A stretch of 64,000 nt of DNA, from NCBI GenBank assembly GCA_023212695.1, contig JALCCG010000003.1, forward strand, positions 62,001 through 126,000, in the 5' to 3' direction. Origin of the DNA: Sporisorium sorghi. Taxonomy: Eukaryota > Basidiomycota > Ustilaginomycetes > Ustilaginales > Ustilaginaceae. Position numbers and translations under genes: made by a program. Shown here one piece after another: positions 8,774 to 18,127 of the stretch; the first letter of the stretch is position 1; the number at the start of each line of letters is the position of its first letter. Below the pieces are notes generated by a model. The model searched no databases and was not told the DNA's origin. It worked only from the letters and a program-made list of their open reading frames with translations.

Positions 8774-9526
8774 TTACCTCACCGGCGTGGCTGCCGACAT
8801 CTGGAATCCGATGGATACCAGCTCCGAGCATGTGCCCGGAAGCATCATCAGGGCGCCGGGACTTAGCTGATAATCAGCTTCGAGCAGCATTTCACGATAG
8901 CTTTCAGGAAGAAGCGAGGACATCATTTTAAGTTTTCGCGCGTGCTCATCCTCCAATGATGTGTCCGTCAAGATTCCCTTCCAGCGACGAGGTTCAGTGA
9001 TCGGCTGGTTCATCAGATGATCGGATATAAATATATTCTCGACAAGCACGTTCCCATCCGGAACGCTCATGCTCATAATCCGGCGGGCAATCGGTTCTGG
9101 ATCGTCTCCTGTCGACACCCCATCTGTCATATGGCACACAAGCGGTGCAGGACAATCCTGCATATTCGGAATTTCCGATTGCAGAATTTTCTCTGCCTGA
9201 AGAAAGGCTTTAGCCGAATCAGAGAACCTCTTTGGCGTCAAATCAGGCAGTGAACCAATTGCCGCAATCTCGTCAATGCCCTTAATTCCGTTCAACAAAT
9301 CATACACATCATCGCTATAGGCAAGTATGGCAATCCGGTACCGTGGTGTTAACCGGTTACCCTTGGTCGAACGGAATACCATTTGCCGAATGGCCAGGGA
9401 TAATGCTTCGTAAACCACGTCGATCCGCCTGCGGTCCTCCATCAGCATATTCATAGACGCGCTGATATCAATCAAATATATGATGAGCGCTGGCGTGCGC
9501 TGTGAAGCCTGTATGGTATAGTTCAT
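8774..9526 (-). CDS. von Willebrand factor A domain protein of the type VII secretion locus
   Basis: 250 residues. The MIDAS motif DISAS (DxSxS) lies near residue 20, followed by a later acidic motif in HMTDGVSTGD, as in metal-dependent VWA domains that bind partner proteins. No signal peptide is visible, so it is probably cytoplasmic. The start could be 9538 or 9526; the shorter form is preferred because AGGGGTG is better spaced from it. It lies between the kinase and phosphatase genes. VWA/kinase/PP2C trios (TerY-type) occur elsewhere as phospho-signalling modules. Confidence 0.78.
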   Translation of the reverse strand: MNYTIQASQRTPALIIYLIDISASMNMLMEDRRRIDVVYEALSLAIRQMVFRSTKGNRLTPRYRIAILAYSDDVYDLLNGIKGIDEIAAIGSLPDLTPKRFSDSAKAFLQAEKILQSEIPNMQDCPAPLVCHMTDGVSTGDDPEPIARRIMSMSVPDGNVLVENIFISDHLMNQPITEPRRWKGILTDTSLEDEHARKLKMMSSLLPESYREMLLEADYQLSPGALMMLPGTCSELVSIGFQMSAATPVR

Positions 9527-9569
9527 CGTGAATAACATTCACCCCTGCATTTCGTTATGTTTACTTCTT

Positions 9570-11666
9570 TTACAGTTTTGGTATCCAGTGACTGTCGTCA
9601 CTAATGAATTTTTGCAAATTGTTGCGGCGACTGCTCATTTTGCCAACGGTCTTATAATAGGACTGATCCTTGTTATATAAATTAATAAATTCATGAGCAG
9701 CGTTCCTGGCCCGGTCTTTGTTGCCGGCTACCTGTGCATTGTATGCCTTATTGTATAAGGCAACCAGTTCCACAACGTTCTGGGAACGCTGCTTCTGGAG
9801 CTGGGCTGCCTGCGCTTGCTGAGCCGCCCTGGCTTGTGCCTTGCGATTTGCCTCGGCCTCGGCTGCTGCCTGAGCTGCCGCCTTGGCAGCTGCTTCATCC
9901 TGCGCGGCCTTCTTCTTGTTCTCTTCCTGCTGCGCTAGATAAGCCTCGTATTTGGCCTGGTTATCGTATTTTTCTTGCAGCTCTTGTTTCTTTTTCTTCT
10001 CTTCTACGGATGCCAGGTAAGCATCATACTTCGCCTGCTTATCATACTTGGCTTGAAGATCGGCTTTTTCCTGTTCTTTACGAGCCTGCTCAGCTTCCGC
10101 CGACTTCTTGGCTTCCTCTTCCTTCAAGCGCTCCGCTTCCGCGATTTTTGCTTCTTCTTCCTTCTTGGCCGCTTCTTCCTGCTGCCTCCGTGCTTCTTCC
10201 TCCTGCTTACGAATGGCTTCTTGCTCCTGCTGCGCCTGCTGCTCGGCTAAACGCTCCGCATCCATTTGCCTGCTCTCTGCCTTCTCAGCCAAGATCTGAT
10301 TGACCGTAATCGCCGAACCAGCCAATATGACAAGTGCAGCCGCACTTGAGATCATAAATTTACGAGATAGTAACAGTGCCTTGAATCCTTTGTTCGATGT
10401 TTCTTCGACCGGTCGAAGCTGCTCCTCCAGCCCCTGAATCGCAGCGGCGAGCTCCACCTCAAGCGGACTGTCCTTCTTCACAAAATGATACGCGGAACGG
10501 AATATTTCCAGCGCACCTGATAAATTACCCGCCTTCTCCAGGTCACGGGCTTGATGGAACAACCGTCCAACCACATTATCATTAACTTCTCTTGTACCCG
10601 GCTCGATCCCTAGCGATGCTATAACTTCTGCAGGCACTTCCTTCGAACGTTCTGGCGCGGCTTCCCCCTCGTCGGAAGCATTAGCCGCTGCGGCAGCGGC
10701 TGATGCGGCTGGAATCTCTTCCACCACTTCTTCCTCGCTCAAAGTAGACAACGCAATGAGCCACTCGCCGAATGTCGGACAACTGCTCAAATCCTGACTG
10801 TCCCATGCTCTGCCAAACAAGTCTGAAATCCGTGCACCCCAACGCTGACCCAGCGATTTTTTCAGCAGAAAATATCGTTCGCAAGGTGTCTGCATTTCAT
10901 GCTGGTCAAAATAGCTCTCGCCCCATGCCCGATTCACGATGGCCGAATCGCTCCAGCCCAGCATTTCCGCAATGATGACAGCCCCTGCAAAACGGTCAGC
11001 ATATGCACTCCATAGCCCACTGTGCACCGTCCGATGAGCTGCATAACCTGGCGAGCCAGCCAGCAAAACATCGGGGCGGTCCATTTTGGGACTGTACATC
11101 TGCTCGACATCTACAAGCTCAACGGCGGCCGTGCCCTCCGGCAGCTTCACTTCCGAAAAAAACGGAAGCATGACATTAGGCGCAGACAGATCGCAATGCG
11201 CTAATCCACGCTGCTCCATGCTCGAACCAATAGCTGCCAACGCCTTGGCCAGCATCAAACTTTCAGAACGTCCCAGATTACGCTGATCACTGATAACGTC
11301 AAACCAAGTGCAGCCATGTATCCATGGCATAATGACCGCGTACAGCAAATCCGGATATTCCGCTATCAAATCTCCGTTTCTTTCGGGAGTGAGCACCTCT
11401 CGGCTGCTTACTTGCAATCCCGGAATCTCGCGATAACTGCCCATATGCTCGGATTGATAAACCATAGCCGGAATTCTGAATTTCGGAAAAAACACTTTAA
11501 GCGCTTTGGCCTCATGCAGCTCCCCATCAACAGGAATCAGCTGGTAGACAATGCCTTGCCTCCCTGCCTGTGCATAAGCTACGCCAGGTGCTGCGGGATG
11601 TTGTCCTACTGTATAAGCCCTTCCATTTACAACAATCCCATCGCCCGGGTTTGGCTGAAATGTCAT
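9570..11666 (-). CDS. Membrane-anchored protein kinase-like protein with C-terminal coiled coil
   Basis: 698 residues. Residues about 1-310 are kinase-like: a VAIK-type lysine in AKALKVF (K57), a catalytic loop HCDLSAPN (157-164) retaining Asp and Asn, and DVE in place of DFG (D186). An Ala/Glu-rich linker leads to a possible TPR-like helical part (about 365-420). One membrane segment follows (437-456), then a long charged coiled coil rich in QEE and KKEEEA and a C-terminal helical domain. The layout (kinase fold, one membrane span, extracytoplasmic helices) recalls EssB/YukC, but here the catalytic residues remain. The ATG at 11666 has GAGGGTG upstream. Confidence 0.75.
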   Translation of the reverse strand: MTFQPNPGDGIVVNGRAYTVGQHPAAPGVAYAQAGRQGIVYQLIPVDGELHEAKALKVFFPKFRIPAMVYQSEHMGSYREIPGLQVSSREVLTPERNGDLIAEYPDLLYAVIMPWIHGCTWFDVISDQRNLGRSESLMLAKALAAIGSSMEQRGLAHCDLSAPNVMLPFFSEVKLPEGTAAVELVDVEQMYSPKMDRPDVLLAGSPGYAAHRTVHSGLWSAYADRFAGAVIIAEMLGWSDSAIVNRAWGESYFDQHEMQTPCERYFLLKKSLGQRWGARISDLFGRAWDSQDLSSCPTFGEWLIALSTLSEEEVVEEIPAASAAAAAANASDEGEAAPERSKEVPAEVIASLGIEPGTREVNDNVVGRLFHQARDLEKAGNLSGALEIFRSAYHFVKKDSPLEVELAAAIQGLEEQLRPVEETSNKGFKALLLSRKFMISSAAALVILAGSAITVNQILAEKAESRQMDAERLAEQQAQQEQEAIRKQEEEARRQQEEAAKKEEEAKIAEAERLKEEEAKKSAEAEQARKEQEKADLQAKYDKQAKYDAYLASVEEKKKKQELQEKYDNQAKYEAYLAQQEENKKKAAQDEAAAKAAAQAAAEAEANRKAQARAAQQAQAAQLQKQRSQNVVELVALYNKAYNAQVAGNKDRARNAAHEFINLYNKDQSYYKTVGKMSSRRNNLQKFISDDSHWIPKL

Positions 11667-11758
11667 GAACATCACCCTCTCTATAACTCCATTACCAACC
11701 TATATGCTCGATTAAACGGCAAGCCGTAAATTTTAGACAAAACAAGCTGGATTGCAAG

Positions 11759-11786
11759 AAAACCGGGTTATCTACCACCCGGTTTA
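11759..11786 (-). terminator. Terminator downstream of esxA
   Basis: AAACCGGGT and ACCCGGTTT form a perfect 9-bp stem with an 8-base loop, followed by a short T tract on the minus strand. It lies inside the locus, so it probably allows partial readthrough into the kinase gene. Confidence 0.75.
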
Positions 11787-11831
11787 TTCTGCCTATTAAA
11801 CTATTATAATGCAAATGCGGCCGAATGAATA

Positions 11832-12107
11832 TTAACGGGATTCGTCAGCCATACGGAATTTCTGAGCGATCGCTTTCAGCTCGTTGCTGATGCTGTCAAG
11901 GGTTTGTACGAAGGAGTTCATCAAGCGGCTTGCCTCCTGGAATTCCTGGAAAAAGCGCTGCTTCGTCATACCGTCCCATTGACCTTCCATTCCGTTGATC
12001 GATTGAGTCAAGCTGTTGACGATCTGCTGACTTTGATCACCGCTCTGTTTAAATTGGTTCGCTACTTGCTCCACTTGTTCTGGCGTTATTAAAATACGTC
12101 CTGCCAT
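11832..12107 (-). CDS. esxA: WXG100 family type VII secretion substrate (EsxA-like)
   Basis: 91 residues, a typical ESAT-6-like size, predicted as two helices with the hairpin motif EGQWDGM (W-x-G type) in the middle. The C-terminus contains FRMAD, which resembles the YxxxD/E export signal with Phe replacing Tyr. The start has a perfect AAGGAGG site. It has its own upstream promoter and downstream terminator, which fits high expression of a secreted helical dimer that also activates EssC in known systems. Confidence 0.93.
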   Translation of the reverse strand: MAGRILITPEQVEQVANQFKQSGDQSQQIVNSLTQSINGMEGQWDGMTKQRFFQEFQEASRLMNSFVQTLDSISNELKAIAQKFRMADESR

Positions 12108-12149
12108 TTATGTAACCTCCTTGAAATTCAATTTCTGGTGACACTTGAC

Positions 12150-12178
12150 ATCTTAGCCCAATAGACTTGGTTTATCAA
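12150..12178 (-). promoter_or_regulatory. Internal promoter of esxA
   Basis: On the minus strand TTGATA (12173-12178), a 17-base spacer and TAAGAT (12150-12155) form a sigma-A-type promoter about 40 bases before the esxA start codon. Confidence 0.6.
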
Positions 12179-12264
12179 AATGTCCTCAGACCTAATTTCC
12201 AGTTACCCTACACGCCCCAATTTGAAACTTTTACCATCTTGATTTCCCCAAAAAAGCAGGGAAA

Positions 12265-12777
12265 TTAGTTAGCAATTCCAAACGAAGAAGGATCCGTAAA
12301 GGTCCAACCCTGACCGGACAAAGCCGCTTGTTTAGCCGAATTTCCGTTATCCCCACTTGTCATGCCAACGGCAGCCGCTACGGAACTCGGATTCGAAATA
12401 ACAGTAGAAGAGTTTCCATAATCCGGCAATATTGATAAACGTCCATCCATACCGGAGGCAGCAAACAGCGCTGTCGGCGATACGGTATTTACGATCGCAT
12501 GCTCCAAAATGGTATGGTACTGATGATCCGTTTCTTGAAACTGATCGGCTTTACTTTGAAGATGCTTGCCCAGTTGAGCAAGAAGAGCTCCCAGATGCTC
12601 TCCTAAACTTCGGGCAGACTGCCACTCATCGATAACCGCCGCTTTGAGAGACGTCTCCCAGACGAGTGAATTCATTGCTTGGTTGAGCGTTCTCGTTATC
12701 GCCAAATATTCATCGCCACTATGCTGCAGCTGACGGCTTAACGTCCGGAGAGACTCCGGCTCGACAGAAATACGCAT
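12265..12777 (-). CDS. WXG100-like protein with C-terminal extension
   Basis: 170 residues. The first 100 form two long predicted helices separated near NSLVWETSLK, a W-x-x variant of the WXG turn. The last 70 are low-complexity (Ser, Ala, Gly, Asn) and end in GWTFTDPSSFG. The size and place next to esxA and essC suggest a secreted partner or a small effector; no toxin motif is visible in the tail. GGTGAGG precedes the ATG. Confidence 0.65.
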   Translation of the reverse strand: MRISVEPESLRTLSRQLQHSGDEYLAITRTLNQAMNSLVWETSLKAAVIDEWQSARSLGEHLGALLAQLGKHLQSKADQFQETDHQYHTILEHAIVNTVSPTALFAASGMDGRLSILPDYGNSSTVISNPSSVAAAVGMTSGDNGNSAKQAALSGQGWTFTDPSSFGIAN

Positions 12778-12804
12778 TGGTCCTCACCTTTCATACAGGC
12801 TCTG

Positions 12805-13611
12805 TTACTGTTTCAGCCACATGAGAAGCATATGACGAAACTGCTCTTTGGTCGCTGGTGCTGCGGTTAGCCAGTCCTGGTCTCCCTCCAGGCTCATACG
12901 CAGCAGCCAATTCATGGACTCGTTCACTATAAAAGCTGCATTCTGACTTTCCCAGCTGTTTCCGTTCCAAATCGACAGCTGGAGTTCCCCCGAAGATACC
13001 TTGTTCTTCATACATTTCGCGAGCGCAATGGAACCCTCGGCATCATCTGTCAGTCTCGCTAAACGATCACTGATATCATCGCTTTTCTGTTCGGAGGCAG
13101 AGGTATAAATATCTCCGAACTCCTTTCGGCTGAGCAATAAAGCCGGGATATCCCCCCAGTTCTGATCGCTTAGCGCCAGATCCTCCACCAGATGATTGCA
13201 GGTTTGTTCGATTGTTCCGAGTTCACTAAGCATGTAACGCCGATTATCCTCACCGCTCCTGCATACTTGTATAACTCGTTCGTCCGTTACATGTATATAT
13301 CCTTCAAACGACGAACCCTGATTTTCATACTTTAACCAGCACGCACGTTCCGCAAGTCCGGCAATCGCCACTCGTGAGAAGACATCAGGTGGAATCGACA
13401 ACTCCCCGCCTTCCTCTTGAATCAAATATTGCTTGCTTAGGAGCGATTGTTTGGCTTTTTCCCATTCAACCGCGATTTCTTCGGTTAAGTATCCTACAAA
13501 AGGATCTTCTACACCAAGTAATCGGTCCGATCCGATAATTCCAGCCAAGAAGAAAAATTCCTTGTCGTTCAGTGTGATCGTTTCTTGTTTGGAAGCATGA
13601 ATTGTCAACAT
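12805..13611 (-). CDS. Unknown protein of the type VII secretion locus
   Basis: 268 residues, no signal peptide and no membrane segment. I do not recognise a family with confidence. The opening (ITLNDKEFFFLAGIIGSDRLLG) and alternating alpha/beta pattern vaguely resemble EspG-type cytoplasmic chaperones of mycobacterial ESX systems, which bind substrates beside the EccC ATPase. That is inference from position and general look only. The start has GGGAGGTGG. It lies 16 bases after essC and 27 before the second WXG100-like gene, so cotranscription is very likely. Confidence 0.6.
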   Translation of the reverse strand: MLTIHASKQETITLNDKEFFFLAGIIGSDRLLGVEDPFVGYLTEEIAVEWEKAKQSLLSKQYLIQEEGGELSIPPDVFSRVAIAGLAERACWLKYENQGSSFEGYIHVTDERVIQVCRSGEDNRRYMLSELGTIEQTCNHLVEDLALSDQNWGDIPALLLSRKEFGDIYTSASEQKSDDISDRLARLTDDAEGSIALAKCMKNKVSSGELQLSIWNGNSWESQNAAFIVNESMNWLLRMSLEGDQDWLTAAPATKEQFRHMLLMWLKQ

Positions 13612-13627
13612 TATGAGCCACCTCCCC

Positions 13628-16600
13628 TCAAACTACAACATGCCATCGGTCGCGAATTTCTGTGACCCATCTCTGGGCATTCCATTCGTCATCGAACGGA
13701 ACTGCGCCTTTTATTCTGGAAAATTTTCGTTTTACGTAGTACCCTTGTCCCGGCGGAAGAATTTTTAGTCCTCCAGGACTATTCGAAGACTCGGAAAAAG
13801 GAATTCTGAAGAACGATAAATCGTTTGAATCCAAAGTCCCGAATAAAAATCCGTTCTGTGCAGCCTTAATATCCGTAAACCAGTCCACGCCATACGTCGG
13901 GAAGTCGGCCGGAACGCCAGCAACAACGACATGAACCCGGCGGTCTCTTCCCTGTCTTACAATGGCAGACAATTGGTCCTTCAAGGTGAAATCAGAGAGC
14001 TGCTTGCTCAGAACATCAGCATCATCAATCATAAGCAGGATAGCCGGGTCTTCCCCGTCCTTCGATCGGGTCTGAACCCGTTCATGAAGGCCCGAAATGA
14101 GCGGTGCCAGATCCTCCTCATTCTCCGCATGTCCTCTGACATGCGGAAGATGGTTCATCCGGCTTAGCCCGCTGCTGCCATAGCGCGTGTCTACCGTATA
14201 GATTTCCAGCTCATCCGGTGACGTATAATACGCAAGCGATAGCATCCAGCTAAGAAGGAATGACGTCTTGCCGCCTTCCATTGGACTTGCAACGATAAAA
14301 TGCGGCCCATCCTCAAGATTGATCGCAAAAGGCGTCAAATCATCCGTCGTCACGCCGACAGGAACCTGATATTTCTCCATGCCTGCACTTTCATAAGGAT
14401 GTTGAACTTTAAGCAACTGGTGAAGCGGAATTCTGTCAGGCAGCGATTCAATATGCGGCGCATGTTCCCCTTGCCACGATTCATGATGAGCACGAATGCT
14501 ATCGCGAAGCGCTGCGGAACGGCGTCCTTCGTCCTGACCTGAAGCCGGCAGTGCCGTTTGGAATTCAAGCGGCGGCACTTGTCCTTTGACCAGGCCTCTC
14601 CCGGGAGAAAGCTGGCTTGGAGCTCGTGCAGGACGTCCTACCGCATAATAATAATCAGCTGGGTCGGCGAGTTCATACGATACCGCCTGCGAAATATTGC
14701 TCCGGACTTTCTCAAACATATCTGATATCCGATTGGCGGTTATCACGAATGTGATTCCCAAACTTCCACCCTCACGCAGCAAATATTCCAGCATATCATT
14801 CTCATCGGGATATGAGTTCCGGAAGTTTAGATACCCATCAATAATCACGACTATTTGAGGAACTGCGATTGCATTCGACCGGCGATATGACGCAACGGTT
14901 TTCACTCCCGCATCAGCGATCATATCCTTCCGCAGGGCCGCGGTTTTCGCGAGAAAACGGAACAAACGCTTGATCCGATCCTCCTCTTCTGCGGTCATGA
15001 CCGCTCCGATATGAGGCAGTCCTGCAAAGTCCCGCATCATCCGACCCATATCCACGATATAGCCGTGCCAAAAGTCCGGGTTGTACCGATGGGCAAGGGA
15101 CATCAGCATCGTCTGGATGAAGGTGGTCTTTCCGAGGCCCGGCATTCCGTAGACTGCCCAGTGCCCTTGTTCCAAGTTTAAGACCAGCGGCTTTTGACAC
15201 TGATTAGGCAGGTCATCAACCATCCCGACATAAGATGTAAGGGTCCATTCACAGAATGGATCCGTCTTTTCATATTCCATACCGGACTCAATCGCATCCA
15301 AATCCAGACTTTCGGGAAGCGGAGGCAGCCATGGTCCCTGAAGTCGGACTATCCCTTGTTGTCTTGCTACCTCAGCCACATGATCGATAAACACTTGCAG
15401 CTGTTTAGGCACTTCAAGATGGGCTCCTATCGAGGGATTCGAAGCAAGCAGGGGTTCTGTCCTGCCGTTGATCCTCACCTCGCGTATTGCCACAGCGCCA
15501 GGTGTATCCTTCTCTTCAATATAAGGAGCACCGCTCCAGGCATACTGCATTTCCTCAAACACTTCGTCGCTGCCGACTTGGAAATAACCTCTTCCCGGCT
15601 TGTTGATCCAGGCTGCGTTCGGAATCTTCAACATGTCCCGGCTGTCTCCCTCGCTTTGCACTCGAAGACAGATCCGAAAGCGCGAATTACTCCAAATTTT
15701 ATCATCTACAACCCCAGCCGGTTTTTGTGTTGCAAGAATAAGATGGACACCGAGCGTTCGCCCGATCGCCGCAATGCTGATTAATTCATCCATGAATTCC
15801 GGTTGATCTTTCTTCAGCTGAGCAAACTCATCAATAATAATAACGAGATGGGGCAGCGGTTCGCCGTGGCGGCTGCGCAGCAATTTGTAATACTCGTCAA
15901 TATGCTGCAAATTGCCCGCATCATTCAGGATTTTCTGTCGGCGGACAAGCTCAGCCTTAAGCGAAACCTTTGCCCGTTCGATCAGATTGTTATCCAGATT
16001 GGTAATCGTACCTACAACATGCGGCAAGTTTACAAACGTATTGGACATGCCGCCGCCTTTATAGTCAATAAGCATAAATGCCAGGTCATGTGGATGGAAT
16101 TCGGATGCCAGTGAAGCAACAATCGATTGAATGACCTCACTTTTGCCAGAACCCGTCGTCCCTGCAATGAGACCATGCGGTCCATGTCCTTGACGTTCTA
16201 TTTTATCATGAAGATTCAAATTAATCTTCTTTCCGCCCGCGCGGACACCCATGGGAACGGGCAATGAGTCCGGATAACGGTTCTGCTGCCATCGTCTGTG
16301 CACATCCAGATCGTTGATTCTCTGAATATCCATCATTTCAAAGAGAGGCAGAACGCTAGGGATATCGGATGCAGAGGATCGTTTCAACCGGATCGGCGCC
16401 ATATAACGGGCCAAGGCTTCAATCTGGTCTTTGCTGATCTGATGTGACTGGAACGATTGCCTGGAGACGGTGCCATCCTGTTTCTTAATGGTATAAGCTG
16501 CCTGCTCACGCTCTACCTCCACAATAAGCTGGCAGTGCATCGGCAGGCTTTCCTTCCGGTCAGACAAAACGATCGTGACCACATCAGCTGCATCACCGTC

Positions 16601-17617
16601 TTCCAGCAACAGAGGAAGCAGCGGTTCTTCCTCGATTAATTGGGCAGCGGATAAAATTACAACGTATGCAGGTGTCTCGATCGATTTCTTGCCATGCTCG
16701 GAGCGATTGTTCTTACGACGGTATAAATGCGTAAACAGCTCATCGGCAAGCTGATGCGCATTACTGCGCCGATCAGCAAGATAGCGGCTGGAGCGGTCAT
16801 CATCCCATGTGTGCGGAAGCCATCGCAGCCACTGCCACTCACTCGCCTCTTTCTCCTCATAGAACGCGGCAATCTTCACTTCGTCAGGCGAGTGTCTTAC
16901 AGCGGTTTGGGCCATCATGACACGAAGCATATTCAGTACCCGATCTCTTCCGCCAACAATTCCTATCACTTTGGATTCGAACAGCGGCAGAGCAATCGAT
17001 GCCTCGTCAACCGTCTGAAACTCAGCAGACAGCAATTCAGCCGCCTCAATCAACGGGTCTTTGTCATAACCATCCGCACGGGGAGGCTTGACCTGAATGT
17101 AAAAAGGCACCTCCCCCTTGCCGACGCAAATCTCCAGGAAGTCCGTATCCTCCGGTGAACGCTCCCACAAGCTGCTGCTGCGGTTCTTTGCTACGTTATA
17201 ACACACGTCCGGATCGCCATGAATGTCAAACAGGATATGAACCTGGTCCTCCTGCTTCTCCTTAAGCTCGTCTCGGTGCAGATCAAGCTGTGCGCGATAT
17301 TTCTGGTCTCGTTCCGTCAGCTTGATCTGATAGGTCTTCTTGTTGCTTAAATACATGAAAAATGGCAGCGTATAGGATGTCAGCATCATAAAGATGGACA
17401 ACATCTGAAACATCATGTAGTTGGGGTTGGACATTTTGCCGCTCATGCTCATATAGACATAGAAGCCTACCGTCACGGCAGTCATAATAATCGGGATAAT
17501 GATGGCAATCATCGAGAATGACGGTTTGCTAGGCTCCGACGGAGGTCTCAGAATCTCCATTTCTTCATTCGGTAAGGCCGGTCTAATACGCGGCGAACGT
17601 TGATATAACACGTTCAT
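13628..17617 (-). CDS. essC: Type VII secretion ATPase EssC/EccC, FtsK/SpoIIIE family
   Basis: 1329 residues. Two membrane segments (about 35-60 and 70-92) follow a short proline-rich N-terminus (RSPRIRPALP). There is no FHA domain, unlike Staphylococcus EssC or Bacillus YukBA. Three ATPase domains follow: Walker A GTTGSGKS (486-493) with Walker B IIIDEF (intact), GMPGLGKT (824-831) with a degenerate IIDGYL, and SPMEGGKTS (1111-1119) with MIDDAD. This is the motor and central channel component of type VII secretion. The start at 17617 has AGGAGGAAGTG. Confidence 0.93.
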   Translation of the reverse strand: MNVLYQRSPRIRPALPNEEMEILRPPSEPSKPSFSMIAIIIPIIMTAVTVGFYVYMSMSGKMSNPNYMMFQMLSIFMMLTSYTLPFFMYLSNKKTYQIKLTERDQKYRAQLDLHRDELKEKQEDQVHILFDIHGDPDVCYNVAKNRSSSLWERSPEDTDFLEICVGKGEVPFYIQVKPPRADGYDKDPLIEAAELLSAEFQTVDEASIALPLFESKVIGIVGGRDRVLNMLRVMMAQTAVRHSPDEVKIAAFYEEKEASEWQWLRWLPHTWDDDRSSRYLADRRSNAHQLADELFTHLYRRKNNRSEHGKKSIETPAYVVILSAAQLIEEEPLLPLLLEDGDAADVVTIVLSDRKESLPMHCQLIVEVEREQAAYTIKKQDGTVSRQSFQSHQISKDQIEALARYMAPIRLKRSSASDIPSVLPLFEMMDIQRINDLDVHRRWQQNRYPDSLPVPMGVRAGGKKINLNLHDKIERQGHGPHGLIAGTTGSGKSEVIQSIVASLASEFHPHDLAFMLIDYKGGGMSNTFVNLPHVVGTITNLDNNLIERAKVSLKAELVRRQKILNDAGNLQHIDEYYKLLRSRHGEPLPHLVIIIDEFAQLKKDQPEFMDELISIAAIGRTLGVHLILATQKPAGVVDDKIWSNSRFRICLRVQSEGDSRDMLKIPNAAWINKPGRGYFQVGSDEVFEEMQYAWSGAPYIEEKDTPGAVAIREVRINGRTEPLLASNPSIGAHLEVPKQLQVFIDHVAEVARQQGIVRLQGPWLPPLPESLDLDAIESGMEYEKTDPFCEWTLTSYVGMVDDLPNQCQKPLVLNLEQGHWAVYGMPGLGKTTFIQTMLMSLAHRYNPDFWHGYIVDMGRMMRDFAGLPHIGAVMTAEEEDRIKRLFRFLAKTAALRKDMIADAGVKTVASYRRSNAIAVPQIVVIIDGYLNFRNSYPDENDMLEYLLREGGSLGITFVITANRISDMFEKVRSNISQAVSYELADPADYYYAVGRPARAPSQLSPGRGLVKGQVPPLEFQTALPASGQDEGRRSAALRDSIRAHHESWQGEHAPHIESLPDRIPLHQLLKVQHPYESAGMEKYQVPVGVTTDDLTPFAINLEDGPHFIVASPMEGGKTSFLLSWMLSLAYYTSPDELEIYTVDTRYGSSGLSRMNHLPHVRGHAENEEDLAPLISGLHERVQTRSKDGEDPAILLMIDDADVLSKQLSDFTLKDQLSAIVRQGRDRRVHVVVAGVPADFPTYGVDWFTDIKAAQNGFLFGTLDSNDLSFFRIPFSESSNSPGGLKILPPGQGYYVKRKFSRIKGAVPFDDEWNAQRWVTEIRDRWHVVV

Positions 17618-17708
17618 ATGTTCACTTCCTCCTAATCCAGAGAGCATCTGAAAAGTACATTATGTAGGTTGTTGTTTCAGTCAAAACCAATGGGTTACTT
17701 ACCCAATT

Positions 17709-18020
17709 CTAACTTTCTTGAAACAACGATCTTCTGCCATAGACAGGAGCTTCCTCGGTTGTTGTGGAGAATGCCCGCTGTAAACGTATATAAGAGCCTT
17801 CTCTCAATCCAGCCTCAACAAGGCTTGAATGGCCCCCTACCGTAAACCACAAGCCTTCTGGAAATTTTGCTTCTAATATATATTGAATTCCTTCACTGGA
17901 GGGTTCATGAAAGAGACGCAGTCCCAGCAGCTCATTCAACCGTCCAATCGAGCATTCATCGGGTACGTCGATATCAAACCAATCATCTTCATTACGCCCG
18001 CTGATCACGGTGAGTATCAT
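17709..18020 (-). CDS. YukD/EsaB-like ubiquitin-fold protein
   Basis: 103 residues. It starts MILTVISGRNEDDWFDIDVP, the beta-hairpin opening of the YukD/EsaB ubiquitin-like family, and includes LREGSYIRL where the fold closes. It is the first gene of the secretion locus, as yukD/esaB genes often cluster with essC. The start at 18020 is chosen because the upstream 22 residues of the longer ORF are not family-like. Its ribosome site is weak. Confidence 0.78.
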   Translation of the reverse strand: MILTVISGRNEDDWFDIDVPDECSIGRLNELLGLRLFHEPSSEGIQYILEAKFPEGLWFTVGGHSSLVEAGLREGSYIRLQRAFSTTTEEAPVYGRRSLFQES

Positions 18021-18109
18021 CTGGTTAACCTGCCTTCCCAAAAATGTTAATTCTATATGTTTATTCCATACTCCATGTCCAAACACCTATTTTAATAGGC
18101 ACAAAAAAT

Positions 18110-18127
18110 AGTTACATTATTGTAACT
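18110..18127. promoter_or_regulatory. Perfect inverted repeat overlapping the -10 region of the secretion promoter
   Basis: AGTTACA-TTAT-TGTAACT, with 7-bp perfect arms, overlaps the end of the -10 element and the presumed start point. This is a classical repressor position. A second dyad, CCTATT-TT-AATAGG, lies at 18086-18099 in the untranslated leader. The binding protein is unknown. Confidence 0.5.

Noticed and set aside
9800..10300. Dense imperfect repeats in the kinase gene
   Set aside because: They encode the QEEA/KKEE coiled coil and are not independent DNA repeats.
12242..12265. ATTTCCC/GGGAAAT hairpin as a terminator before esxA
   Set aside because: No T tract follows on the minus strand, so intrinsic termination is unlikely.
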